Assembly (NCBI GenBank): GCA_023456105.1
Contig: JAEYAO010000071.1
Coordinates: 1-15,025, forward strand
DNA from: Pseudomonadota bacterium
GTDB lineage: Bacteria; Pseudomonadota; Alphaproteobacteria; Caulobacterales; Caulobacteraceae
Reading direction: 5' to 3'
Length of the DNA stretch: 15,025 bases
Part shown: positions 5,578 through 15,025 of the stretch, piece after piece
How positions within the stretch are numbered: position 1 is the stretch's first letter
Layout: every line of letters starts with the position of its first letter
Made by a program: the position numbers and the translations under genes
The notes under the pieces: model-generated
What the model saw: only the letters and a program-made list of their open reading frames with translations
What the model was told of the DNA's origin: nothing
Database searches by the model: none

Positions 5578-6656
5578 CCCGCATCGAACGCATCGCCGCC
5601 CTGCATGCAGCGGCCAGGGAACGCATCCTGGTGCTGGACGGCAGCTGGGGCGTGATGATCCAGCGGCGGGGCCTGTCGGAGGCGGATTTCCGCGCCGACC
5701 GGTTCACCTCGGTCAACGGCTATGACGAAAAGCACCAGATGAAGGGGAACAACGACATCCTCTGCATCACCCGGCCGGACATCATCTCGGACCTGCACGA
5801 TGAGTACTACGGCGCGGGCGCGGACATCAGCGAGACCAACACCTTTTCGGCGACCACCATCGCGCAGGAAGACTATGCGCTGGACGCTCAGGCGGTGTGG
5901 GACATCAACCTGGAGGGCGCCAAGCTGGCCCGCGCCTCGGCCGACCGCTGGACCGAGAAGGAGCCGCACAAGCCGCGCTTCGCCGCCGGATCGATCGGGC
6001 CGCTGAACAAGATGCTGTCGATGTCGTCGGACGTGAACGATCCCGGCGCTCGGCTGGTGACCTTCGACCAGGTCTATGAGGCCTATCGTCAGCAGGTGCG
6101 GGCGCTGAACGAGGGCGGGGTCGACCTGTATCTGATCGAGACCATCACCGACACGCTGAACTGCAAGGCCTGCATCAAGGCGATCAAGGACCTGGAGGAC
6201 GAAGGCATGGACGCCCTGCCGATCTGGATTTCGGGCACCATTACCGACCGATCGGGTCGCACCTTGTCGGGCCAGACGGCCGAAGCGTTCTGGAACAGCG
6301 TGCGTCACGCCAAGCCCTTCGCTGTCGGCTTCAACTGTGCGCTGGGCGCCGATCTGATGCGGCCATTCATCGCCGAACTGAGCCGCGTGGCCGACACCCT
6401 GATCGCCGCCTATCCCAACGCCGGCCTGCCCAACGCCATGGGCCAGTACGACGAGCAGCCGCACGAGACGGCCCACTTCATCGAGGAATGGGCCAAGGCC
6501 GGCCTGGTCAACATCGTCGGCGGCTGCTGCGGCACGACGCCGGAGCATATCCGGCATGTGGCGCAAGAGGTGGCCGAGGTGACGCCGCGCGCCGTTCCGG
6601 AGCGACCGGTGGCGCTGCGTCTGTCGGGGCTCGAACCGTTCGAGCTCGTCGCATGA
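5574..6656 (+). CDS. metH: Methionine synthase, homocysteine-binding subunit (MetH N-terminal module)
   Basis: The 360-residue protein corresponds to the first module of cobalamin-dependent methionine synthase, the zinc-dependent homocysteine S-methyltransferase barrel. It receives the methyl group from methylcobalamin on the other MetH piece. Conserved blocks include VLDGSWGVMIQ, GNNDILCITRP, ETNTFSAT, AGSIGP and IETITDTLNCKA. The zinc ligands are intact: C255 in GFNCALG and C318/C319 in GGCCGTTPEH. Classical MetH is one chain of about 1200 residues. Here this module ends after about 360 and the rest is encoded after a separate methyltransferase gene. The true start is the ATG at 5574 overlapping the metF stop, not the earlier in-frame start inside metF. 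A GCGAGG sequence seven bases upstream may serve as Shine-Dalgarno. Confidence 0.94.
   Translation: MTRIERIAALHAAARERILVLDGSWGVMIQRRGLSEADFRADRFTSVNGYDEKHQMKGNNDILCITRPDIISDLHDEYYGAGADISETNTFSATTIAQEDYALDAQAVWDINLEGAKLARASADRWTEKEPHKPRFAAGSIGPLNKMLSMSSDVNDPGARLVTFDQVYEAYRQQVRALNEGGVDLYLIETITDTLNCKACIKAIKDLEDEGMDALPIWISGTITDRSGRTLSGQTAEAFWNSVRHAKPFAVGFNCALGADLMRPFIAELSRVADTLIAAYPNAGLPNAMGQYDEQPHETAHFIEEWAKAGLVNIVGGCCGTTPEHIRHVAQEVAEVTPRAVPERPVALRLSGLEPFELVA
6630..6644 (+). repeat. Small hairpin before the inserted methyltransferase start
   Basis: CTCGAA (6630-6635) pairs with TTCGAG (6639-6644) around the triloop CCG, ending eight bases before the ATG at 6653. It covers the position where a Shine-Dalgarno would be expected, and none is visible. 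Translation of the methyltransferase therefore probably depends on ribosomes arriving from the upstream gene through the ATGA overlap. The codons also encode a protein tail, so the pairing could be chance. Confidence 0.35.
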
Positions 6657-7344
6657 GCAAGCCCGCCTTCAACTTCGCCGACGCCGACTTCGTCGCCAGA
6701 TACGTCGAGAAAGGTCCGCGCGCCTTCATGCCCGGACAGCCCGGCGTGCTGCAGATGGCGGGCGTCCTGCTGGCCGAGCGCATGCCGGACGACGGCCATG
6801 TGCTGGTGGTGGGCGCCGGCGGCGGTCTCGACACCCATGCGCTGGCCAAGGCCGGACCAAGCTGGCGCTTCACCGGCGTCGACCCGGCCGCGAAGATGCT
6901 GGACCTCGCCCGCCACATCCTGGGCGAGGAGACGATGCGGCGCGTCGAGCTGATCGAGGGCGGCGTGGAAGCCGCGCCTGAGGGCCCGTTCGACGGCGCG
7001 ACCCTTATCCTGGTGCTCGGCATCCTGCCCGACGACGGCTCCAAGCTGACGACGCTAAAGGCCATCCGCCGCAGCCTGAAGCCAGGCGCGCCCTTCGTTC
7101 TGGTTGATCGCTGCGACAGCGCCGACAATCCGCAGTTTGACCGCAACATGGACCGCTACGTCGCCTTCGCGGCGGCCAACGGCGTCGACCCTGAAACGCT
7201 GAAGAGCGCCCGCGCGAGCCATCGCGGCAATCCCGGCCTGGTCACCGCCGCCCGCGACGAGGCCCTTCTGGCCGAGGCCGGCTTCACCGACATCGAACAC
7301 TTCTATCACGCCATGAATTGGCACGGCTGGGTGGCCTACGCCTG

Positions 7345-7345
<1 letters not shown>
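6653..7345 (+). CDS. CmoA-like class I SAM-dependent methyltransferase inside the split metH operon
   Basis: The 230-residue protein has the class I methyltransferase fold: HVLVVGAGGGLDTHAL (motif I, about 49-64), GVDPAAKMLDLAR (acidic ribose-binding Asp), a VELIEGGVE strand and LKPGAPFVLVD. Its layout and C-terminal half, DRYVAFAAANG through LLAEAGFTDIEHFYHAMNWHGWVAYA, resemble CmoA, which makes carboxy-SAM for tRNA wobble-uridine modification. The likeness is by eye, and no CmoB-like partner is in the window. It overlaps the upstream MetH module (ATGA) and the downstream one (TGATG), so it is produced together with methionine synthase. Possible roles include SAM-dependent modification of a small molecule or methionine-cycle balancing; the substrate is unknown. 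The fold is certain, the function is not. Confidence 0.8.
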
Positions 7346-10011
<2,666 letters not shown>

Positions 10012-10023
10012 CGGGCGTCAGCT

Positions 10024-10602
10024 TCAGGACGCCGGGGTCTCCGCCGGCGTCGCCTCGCGCAGACCCACGTCGGCGGGGGTCGCCGGCGCGGTGGTGATGT
10101 TGTCGCGGATGCGGCGCGCGGCGTGCTCGCACCGCCCCGGCAGGCCGAAGAACAGGCCAAAGGACTCGCTGCGGACCCGCTCGTCCGTCTGCTCCAGAAG
10201 CGGCGCCCACTTGGCCTTGGCGGCCGCCGCGGCGGCGCGCGCCTCGGCCTTCGCCGCCGCACTCTGACGCGGTTCGGCCGCCGCCAGGGCGCTCCGGAAA
10301 TCCTGCGCCTCAAGCCGACCCAGGCGCACCAACTCCGTATCCTCCGCCGACCGGTTGGTCAGGGTCTCGCCCAAATCCGCATGACCTGTCACCAGCGCAT
10401 CGCACCACGCCACCAGCGGATAATCCGCCGTCGGCGCGCCGGTCGGCAGCGGATTGGAATAGGCCAGCGCCTCGCGCAGCCGCACCGACGCCTGCGCCTC
10501 CCCCTGCGACGCGGCGGTCGCGATCGGCCCGTCCGACTGCTGCGCCAGGGCCGGCGCGCCGAGAAGGCCGAGGAGAACAAGGCTGACTGAAAACAGACGC
10601 AT
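10024..10602 (-). CDS. Secreted alanine-rich protein of unknown function
   Basis: I do not recognise this 192-residue protein. It begins with a clear signal peptide, MRLFSVSLVLLGLLGAPALA, with a likely cleavage ALA/QQ, so the mature protein should be periplasmic. The mature part has two cysteines, one in VAWCDAL and one in LPGRCEHAARRI, which could form a disulfide. A central Ala/Lys/Glu-rich stretch (AKAEARAAAAAAKAK) is likely a long helix, and the tail is rich in Pro, Thr and Ala. The ATG at 10602 is preferred over an in-frame GTG at 10614 because the signal peptide starts there and GGAAG lies five bases upstream. It converges on the MetH gene with 12 bases between stops and lies downstream of the TonB receptor's terminator, so it probably has its own promoter. 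Confidence 0.75.
   Translation of the reverse strand: MRLFSVSLVLLGLLGAPALAQQSDGPIATAASQGEAQASVRLREALAYSNPLPTGAPTADYPLVAWCDALVTGHADLGETLTNRSAEDTELVRLGRLEAQDFRSALAAAEPRQSAAAKAEARAAAAAAKAKWAPLLEQTDERVRSESFGLFFGLPGRCEHAARRIRDNITTAPATPADVGLREATPAETPAS
10028..10051. repeat. Stem-loop between convergent genes
   Basis: GACGCCGG (10028-10035) and CCGGCGTC (10044-10051) form a perfect 8-bp stem around an eight-base loop, 16 bases past the MetH stop and inside the last codons of the opposing gene. It could end the methionine operon transcript, but there is no T-run. Confidence 0.35.
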
Positions 10603-10679
10603 GGAAGCTTCCACTATTGGTCCCGAGACGCGCTAACGCACAGCCAAGCTCCCCGATCCGTGTGGCCATTGTTCGGCGC

Positions 10680-10713
10680 AAAGAAAAAGGCGGCGGACCA
10701 AAGGCCCGCCGCC
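10680..10713 (-). terminator. Intrinsic terminator of the TonB-dependent receptor gene
   Basis: Read on the minus strand, GGCGGCGGGCC pairs with GGTCCGCCGCC (one G-U pair) around a three-base loop, followed directly by TTTTTCTTT. It begins 28 bases after the receptor stop codon. A strong GC stem followed by a T-tract is the classical Rho-independent form, and it is the only convincing terminator in the window. It separates the receptor from the secreted-protein gene downstream. Confidence 0.9.
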
Positions 10714-10741
10714 CTTATCACGTAACCGGATGAAGCCGCCT

Positions 10742-13726
10742 CTAGAAGCGCGCCGTCAAGCCGACAAAGTAGCGCCGCCCCAGAATGTCGTAGGTCGAGG
10801 GGTCGGTGTTCGCCTGGACACCCGGCGCGAACACCTGCGGGTCTTCGTCCGTCAGGTTGTTGACGCCGGCGCGCAGCGACACCGCGTCGTTGATGTTCCA
10901 AGTGCCGAGCGCGTCGAAGTAGTTGACGGCGTCCAGCGTCTCGTCGCTTCCGAAGACGGTCATCTCACCGACACGTCTCCAGCGCAGGTTCACGCCGAAG
11001 TCGCCGTTGGTCCAGCTGGCGCTGCTCAGGGCCTTCCACTCCGGGAAGGTGTTGCCGAAGCTGCTGCCGATGGTGCCGGTGCGATCGGTGAAGACGCCGC
11101 CCGCGACCACATTGTCCTCTCGGTTCTCCAACCAGCTGACCACCGTGTTCAGTCCGATGTCGCCCCAGGCCGGCAGTCCCACATCTGCGAGAGCGAAGTT
11201 CCAGTCCAGTTGCGCATCAATGCCCGACGTCTTCAGCGCGCCCAGGTTGGCGTTGCTTTCGATGGCGCTCTCGATGTTGCCCGACAGCGGATCACGCGAG
11301 AACAACTGGCAGTAGCTGTTGGTGGGATCGTAGGTCGGATTCTCGCCCGTCGCATTGAAGCAGCCCTGAAGCTGCTGGAACGCTTCGATGGCGCCGATGA
11401 CGTTGGTGATCTCGACGTTGTAGTAGTCGATCGAGGCCGAAACGCGCGAGAACAACGGATTGCTGAAGCTCGGCTGGTAGACGAGGCCGACGTTCCAGGA
11501 ATCGGCTTCCTCTTCCGTCAGGTTGGGATTGCCGCCTGTGAAGCCCGGGACTTGATTGTTGGCGAACTCATAGTTGTCGATGGCCGAGGGGCTGATGCCT
11601 TGAGCCAGGCAGAGGGTGCGGACCGCGGCCGCGTCGGGCCCTTGGCGATAGCTGCTGTTGATATCGCAGGGATCGCCGTCCAATCCGTCGGCCGACGGCT
11701 CGCCGATCGATGGAAAGTTGACGTTGCGCGGCGAGAACAACTCACCGACCGACGGCGCCCGCACTGCGCGGTTGTAGCCCCCGCGCAGACGCAGCCCTCC
11801 GGCGATCGTCCAGTCCACGTCCGCACGATAGGCGTTGGTGCCGCCGATAGTGTCGTAGTCGGAGTAGCGATAGCCGAGGGTCAGATCCACCTGTTCGGCG
11901 AAGGGAAGATCCGCCAGCAGGGGGATCAGGGCTTCGCCGAAGACATCGACCACCTGAGTACCGCCCGAGAGGGATTGCTGAGCGTTGAAGCCGGCGATCT
12001 CCACGCCGCCGATGTTGCCGCCGTCCGGCAAACCCGCCGCATCCAGGTGAGGCGTGACCGGGTTGTTCTGGGCCAGTGATGCATCGGCGCCAAACGAGAA
12101 GTCGTCGGCGCGATACTGCGCCCCGACTGCAACTCGCACCTCGCCGGCGGGCAGATCGAAGGCACGGCCCTGAAGCGTCGCCTCGACGATCTGCTGTTCG
12201 ACCACGGTCTGGTTGCGAGCTGAACGCGAGACATAGCTGATGCACTCGGCCGAGAGGTTCGATTGGCCAAAGGGATCAAAGCCTCCGGCGCACAGGCTGA
12301 CGCCGCCATCCGCCGCGTCGAGCAAGGTCTGCACGGCCGAGCGGGAAATATTGCCGCTCTGAGTGGTGATGTCGCTGACCCGGCCGAACTGGGCGTAGAC
12401 GTCGTAGGTCCAGCTGCTTTGCGGCACCTGTCCCCGAATGCCGGTGGTGAACTGATAGACGTTGTACTCGTCATCGACGTGCCGCCCCCCGACGTCGGTG
12501 AAGCGCTTGCTGAGCTGGAAGGAGCCGTTCGGATTAGGTCGGGCGTTCAGGAAGGCGCGGAGGTCAGGCGTGATGAACGGATTGGTCGCGCGCACTCGGA
12601 AGCCGGTCGCCGCACCCGCTGCGGGCGTAGCGGCCAGTTCCTGCGACGCCGTGTATTCGGTGAACAGGAAGTTGCCGTAGATCTCGGCGCTGTCGTTCAC
12701 CTTGTAGTTGCCGCCGGCGTAGGCGTTCCAGCGATCAAGCGGCAGCTGCAGGTAATTCAGCGGCCCGGTGTTGAAGGTGTAGTTCGAGGGCGGCGTGTTG
12801 AAGCCGTCATAGGGGAGACCGCCCGGGCTTTGGAAGTTCAGCGTCCGGACGTGGCTGAACACCGATCCGTTGTCATTGTAGCCGAACGCCCCCGTGTTGT
12901 TCAGCGTGGCGTCGCCGAAGTAACCGCGCACAAAGGCGAGCGTGGGCAGGTTGTTACTGTCAAACGTCGTTGAACCCAAGGGTGTCGTACCCGATGGTCC
13001 GGAAACGGAGGAGAATTCGCGATTGGCGTTAAAGATCTCATCGCGCGTGGAGCGGCCAAGCGAGAAGACGAGATTGCCCCGATCCTCATCGAAGTTGCCG
13101 CCGATGGTGACGGAGTAACTGGTCGTCGCGCCATCGTTTCGGTCGGTTTCGCCGTATTGGGCGTCCAACTGCACGCCCTCGAAACGATTGTTCAGGATGA
13201 AGTTGACCACGCCGCCCAAAGCGTCGGAGCCGTAGGCGGCCGAAGCGCCGCCGGAGATCACTTCCACATTCTGGATCAGAGCGGTCGGAATGATGGTCAC
13301 ATCCACCGAGCCGTCCGAATTCGACGGCACTACGCGACGACCGTTCAGCAGCACCAGGCTTCTGTTGGAGCCGAGGCTGCGCAGATCGACGTTGGCCTGC
13401 CCGCCGTTGGAGGGATTGTTCGAGGTGGAGGAGATCGACGGAGTGAACTGCGGAAGATCGTTGAGCAACGACTCGATCGTGACGGCGCCCGTCGCCTGAA
13501 AGTCTTCGCTGTTGACGGTGACGATCGGGCTCGTCGAGCGATAATCCTGCCTCGCGATCCGCGATCCCGTGACAACGATGTCGTCCACAGTTTGATCAGG
13601 CGTCTGCTCCGCCTGGCCGGTCGGCGTCGGGCTCTGAGCCGCTGCCGCAGAGGCCGTCAGCAGCATCGCCGCGCCGGCAATCATGGTGCTCGCCAGCATG
13701 CTCTGACGATAAACGTAAGTCCTCAC
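10742..13726 (-). CDS. TonB-dependent outer-membrane receptor
   Basis: The 994-residue protein is a gated outer-membrane beta-barrel transporter powered by TonB-ExbB-ExbD. A signal peptide (about 1-31, cleavage near AAAAQ) is followed by a TonB-box-like DDIVVTGSRI near 50. The plug domain (to about 170) shows SLLNDLPQF, NVDLRSLGSNRSLVLLNGRR and VEVISGGASAAYGSDALGG. The remaining 800 or so residues alternate Asn/Gly-rich loops with strands, and the chain ends RRYFVGLTARF, a terminal Phe as needed for barrel assembly. I chose GTG at 13726, not the TTG at 13747, because a perfect AGGAGG lies five bases before it. The substrate cannot be told; the size and loop-rich barrel resemble the large receptor families expanded in Caulobacterales, but no transport or catabolic gene sits nearby. 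Confidence 0.93.
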   Translation of the reverse strand: MRTYVYRQSMLASTMIAGAAMLLTASAAAAQSPTPTGQAEQTPDQTVDDIVVTGSRIARQDYRSTSPIVTVNSEDFQATGAVTIESLLNDLPQFTPSISSTSNNPSNGGQANVDLRSLGSNRSLVLLNGRRVVPSNSDGSVDVTIIPTALIQNVEVISGGASAAYGSDALGGVVNFILNNRFEGVQLDAQYGETDRNDGATTSYSVTIGGNFDEDRGNLVFSLGRSTRDEIFNANREFSSVSGPSGTTPLGSTTFDSNNLPTLAFVRGYFGDATLNNTGAFGYNDNGSVFSHVRTLNFQSPGGLPYDGFNTPPSNYTFNTGPLNYLQLPLDRWNAYAGGNYKVNDSAEIYGNFLFTEYTASQELAATPAAGAATGFRVRATNPFITPDLRAFLNARPNPNGSFQLSKRFTDVGGRHVDDEYNVYQFTTGIRGQVPQSSWTYDVYAQFGRVSDITTQSGNISRSAVQTLLDAADGGVSLCAGGFDPFGQSNLSAECISYVSRSARNQTVVEQQIVEATLQGRAFDLPAGEVRVAVGAQYRADDFSFGADASLAQNNPVTPHLDAAGLPDGGNIGGVEIAGFNAQQSLSGGTQVVDVFGEALIPLLADLPFAEQVDLTLGYRYSDYDTIGGTNAYRADVDWTIAGGLRLRGGYNRAVRAPSVGELFSPRNVNFPSIGEPSADGLDGDPCDINSSYRQGPDAAAVRTLCLAQGISPSAIDNYEFANNQVPGFTGGNPNLTEEEADSWNVGLVYQPSFSNPLFSRVSASIDYYNVEITNVIGAIEAFQQLQGCFNATGENPTYDPTNSYCQLFSRDPLSGNIESAIESNANLGALKTSGIDAQLDWNFALADVGLPAWGDIGLNTVVSWLENREDNVVAGGVFTDRTGTIGSSFGNTFPEWKALSSASWTNGDFGVNLRWRRVGEMTVFGSDETLDAVNYFDALGTWNINDAVSLRAGVNNLTDEDPQVFAPGVQANTDPSTYDILGRRYFVGLTARF

Positions 13727-13731
13727 GAAGC

Positions 13732-13737
13732 CCTCCT
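13732..13737 (-). promoter_or_regulatory. Ribosome binding site deciding a GTG start
   Basis: AGGAGG on the minus strand is five bases upstream of GTG at 13726. A TTG start at 13747 would place this sequence inside the coding region, so the shorter form is preferred. The shorter form also gives a normal signal peptide. Confidence 0.8.
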
Positions 13738-13758
13738 GTTCAACCAAGACTGCCGCAT

Positions 13759-13790
13759 TGAAGCTTTCCGGCGGGGCGCCGCATGCTTCA
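13759..13790 (-). promoter_or_regulatory. Stem-loop in the receptor gene leader
   Basis: Outer arms TGAAGC (13759-13764) and GCTTCA (13785-13790) enclose an inner stem GGCG (13770-13773) with CGCC (13777-13780) and unpaired bases between. If the receptor mRNA starts upstream of it, the hairpin lies in the 5' leader, 33-64 bases before the start codon. A regulatory role is a guess. Confidence 0.3.
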
Positions 13791-13829
13791 TCGTCGCAGT
13801 CGATAGTGGGATTGCAGCCCGTTCCCTTG

Positions 13830-13841
13830 CTAGAAGTCTAG
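13830..13841. promoter_or_regulatory. Short dyad in the divergent promoter region
   Basis: CTAGA-AG-TCTAG is a 5+2+5 dyad in the 262-base gap between the divergent TonB receptor and the small exported-protein gene. It could be a regulator site for either gene. Nothing else identifies a binding protein. The rest of the gap (13842-13988) is less GC-rich than the genes and contains a small hairpin, CCTCG-CAAAT-CGAGG, near 13944-13958. Confidence 0.25.
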
Positions 13842-13988
13842 ATCATGGACCGGCTGAGGACCTCATTGTCACTGCGAAGTCACCGTTTTGCCACACCAAA
13901 CTCTTGAGTAGCGCAACTTCGTCTAAGCGCGGTCTGTGCAATACCTCGCAAATCGAGGCATCTATTTCCTGATCGGATTGGGGATATC

Positions 13989-14480
13989 ATGGTTTTTTTA
14001 CCTCTAGCTCTGGTTTTCGCGGCATCATCCAACCCTGCAGGCCAGCAGCCGCCGCAGATTGCAGCGTTGGTTACCTGCATCCACATCACACAAGCTGCGC
14101 AACGGCTCGCTTGCTTCGACGAGGCTGTCCCGAACCTGACGGCGGCGACGGAATCTGGCGAGATCGTCGCTGTTGACCGGCGAACGATTGATCAGGCTGG
14201 GCAGCAGGCGTTTGGGCTGACAAGCAGAAGCGTCGCATCGCCGCTTCAAGGCACACGGCTGGATGCGATCAGCAGCGAGTTGGTCAGCGCCGCTCGAACT
14301 GGCCCGAACGGGGCGTGGGTGGTGCGTCTCGCCGATGGGTCGACCTGGACCCAAGTCGACAACACACAACCGTACTTCCGCAACGAGCCGGGCACGTCGG
14401 TCAGCGTCCGACGAGCGGCTTTAGGCAGTTACCTGATGAACATCGACTCTGGCCGCGCCTTTCGCGTTCGACGCAGATAA
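13989..14480 (+). CDS. Small exported protein with a paired-cysteine motif, unknown function
   Basis: I cannot name this 163-residue protein. The N-terminus MVFLPLALVFAASS is hydrophobic and reads as an export signal, although it lacks the usual positive residue. Just after it comes LVTCIHITQAAQRLACFDEAV, with C30 and C42. A Cys followed about a dozen residues later by RLxCFD near a mature N-terminus recurs in proteobacterial periplasmic proteins, some linked to type VI secretion or envelope functions; here the likeness is only the motif. The rest is Ser/Thr/Val-rich and predicted beta (WVVRLADGSTWTQVDN, SVSVRRAALGSYLMNI), ending in a basic tail RRR. The start ATG follows GGGGATATC, a weak Shine-Dalgarno. 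It is divergent from the TonB receptor and 47 bases before the hydrolase gene. Confidence 0.7.
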   Translation: MVFLPLALVFAASSNPAGQQPPQIAALVTCIHITQAAQRLACFDEAVPNLTAATESGEIVAVDRRTIDQAGQQAFGLTSRSVASPLQGTRLDAISSELVSAARTGPNGAWVVRLADGSTWTQVDNTQPYFRNEPGTSVSVRRAALGSYLMNIDSGRAFRVRRR

Positions 14481-14527
14481 TCTCCCCCGTCACTTCCCGC
14501 GCACTGCAAGGGCGCCGAGCTTCACTC

Positions 14528-15025
14528 ATGATTCCCTTTGTCGGAGATTTCGACTTCGCCTACGGCCGCCTAGATCTTGTCGCACCGTTGATCGCCCGCG
14601 TTGTGGCCGAGAACCCGGGTCCGTTCACCTTTACGGGCACTGGAACCTACATTGTCGGCCGTTCCGAGCGAGGCGCTTCGGTGGCGGTGATCGATCCGGG
14701 GCCGCTGAACGACGGACATCTGCAGGCGCTGCTTGAGGCCGTCGACGGGCGGACTGTCAGTCATGTGCTGGTGACGCATACGCACCGGGATCATGCGCCG
14801 CTGGCGCGGCCGTTCGCCGAGGCGACGGGAGCGAAGGTGCTGGCCATGCGGCCGCCGGCCGTGGAGACGCATGCGTCGGGCGGCGGGGATGAAGGGGGCG
14901 CCGAGGCCTTTTATCCGGACGAGGTGCTGGGCGGGGGCGAGGTCATCGAGGGGGATGGCTGGACGATCGAGGCGATGGCGACGCCCGGGCATGCGTCCAA
15001 TCACATGGCGTTCGTGCTGAGGGAG
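14528..15025 (+). CDS. Metallo-beta-lactamase-fold hydrolase (LACTB2-like), 3' truncated by window edge
   Basis: The first 166 codons lie in the window and the frame is open at the edge. The N-terminus has NPGPFTFTGTGTYIVG, typical of the LACTB2/glyoxalase II-like branch of the metallo-beta-lactamase superfamily. VAVIDPGP and the metal-binding THTHRDHA follow (H84, H86, D88, H89), then TPGHASNH supplying a further ligand, H155. These enzymes use one or two zinc ions to hydrolyse thioesters, lactones or RNA; the motifs do not distinguish these. No signal peptide is visible, so it is likely cytoplasmic. The ATG at 14528 fits the family's start but has only a weak Shine-Dalgarno. It may be co-transcribed with the gene 47 bases upstream, though the two share no obvious function. 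Confidence 0.88.
   Translation, partial: MIPFVGDFDFAYGRLDLVAPLIARVVAENPGPFTFTGTGTYIVGRSERGASVAVIDPGPLNDGHLQALLEAVDGRTVSHVLVTHTHRDHAPLARPFAEATGAKVLAMRPPAVETHASGGGDEGGAEAFYPDEVLGGGEVIEGDGWTIEAMATPGHASNHMAFVLRE

Noticed and set aside
10730..12079. 449-codon plus-strand frame opposite the TonB receptor
   Set aside because: It is the antisense shadow of the receptor and lacks domains or a start signal.

Overview
The window is high-GC DNA with an alphaproteobacterial look, most likely Caulobacterales (Brevundimonas/Caulobacter-like). The reasons are a methionine synthase split into two genes, a very large TonB-dependent receptor with a Caulobacter-style signal peptide and plug, GC-rich intergenic palindromic repeats and apparently leaderless promoters. 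The genus is inferred from gene style, not from a database search.

Layout. Positions 1-631 hold no gene I can support. The region contains several perfect stem-loops and two inverted copies of a palindromic intergenic repeat. Then come a small 2-oxoglutarate/iron oxygenase-like gene (632-1243) and the ribosome-associated ABC-F ATPase EttA (1345-3012). Convergent to ettA is a two-gene toxin-antitoxin module on the minus strand: a ribbon-helix-helix antitoxin followed by a MazF/PemK-like toxin, with an ATGA stop/start overlap.

Divergent from the antitoxin runs the main unit of the window, 3668-10011. It is a five-gene methionine-cycle operon in which every junction is a 1-base (TGATG) or 4-base (ATGA) overlap. 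The order is an ArsR-type regulator fused to a SAM methyltransferase domain, metF, the homocysteine-binding half of methionine synthase, a CmoA-like SAM methyltransferase, and the folate/cobalamin/reactivation part of methionine synthase. A perfect 22-bp palindrome (3641-3662) lies over the likely promoter of the first gene and is the best candidate operator. In this scheme MetF makes methyl-tetrahydrofolate, the two MetH pieces transfer the methyl group through cobalamin to homocysteine, and the regulator could read SAM or S-adenosylhomocysteine status. The free methyltransferase lodged between the MetH halves is the least explained part and the best candidate for something undescribed.

The right part contains a small secreted protein of unknown function (minus, 10024-10602), a clear intrinsic terminator (10680-10713), a 994-residue TonB-dependent receptor (minus, 10742-13726), a divergent small exported protein with a paired-cysteine motif (13989-14480), and the first 166 residues of a metallo-beta-lactamase-fold hydrolase cut by the window edge. 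I saw no tRNA, rRNA, CRISPR array, insertion sequence or prophage gene.
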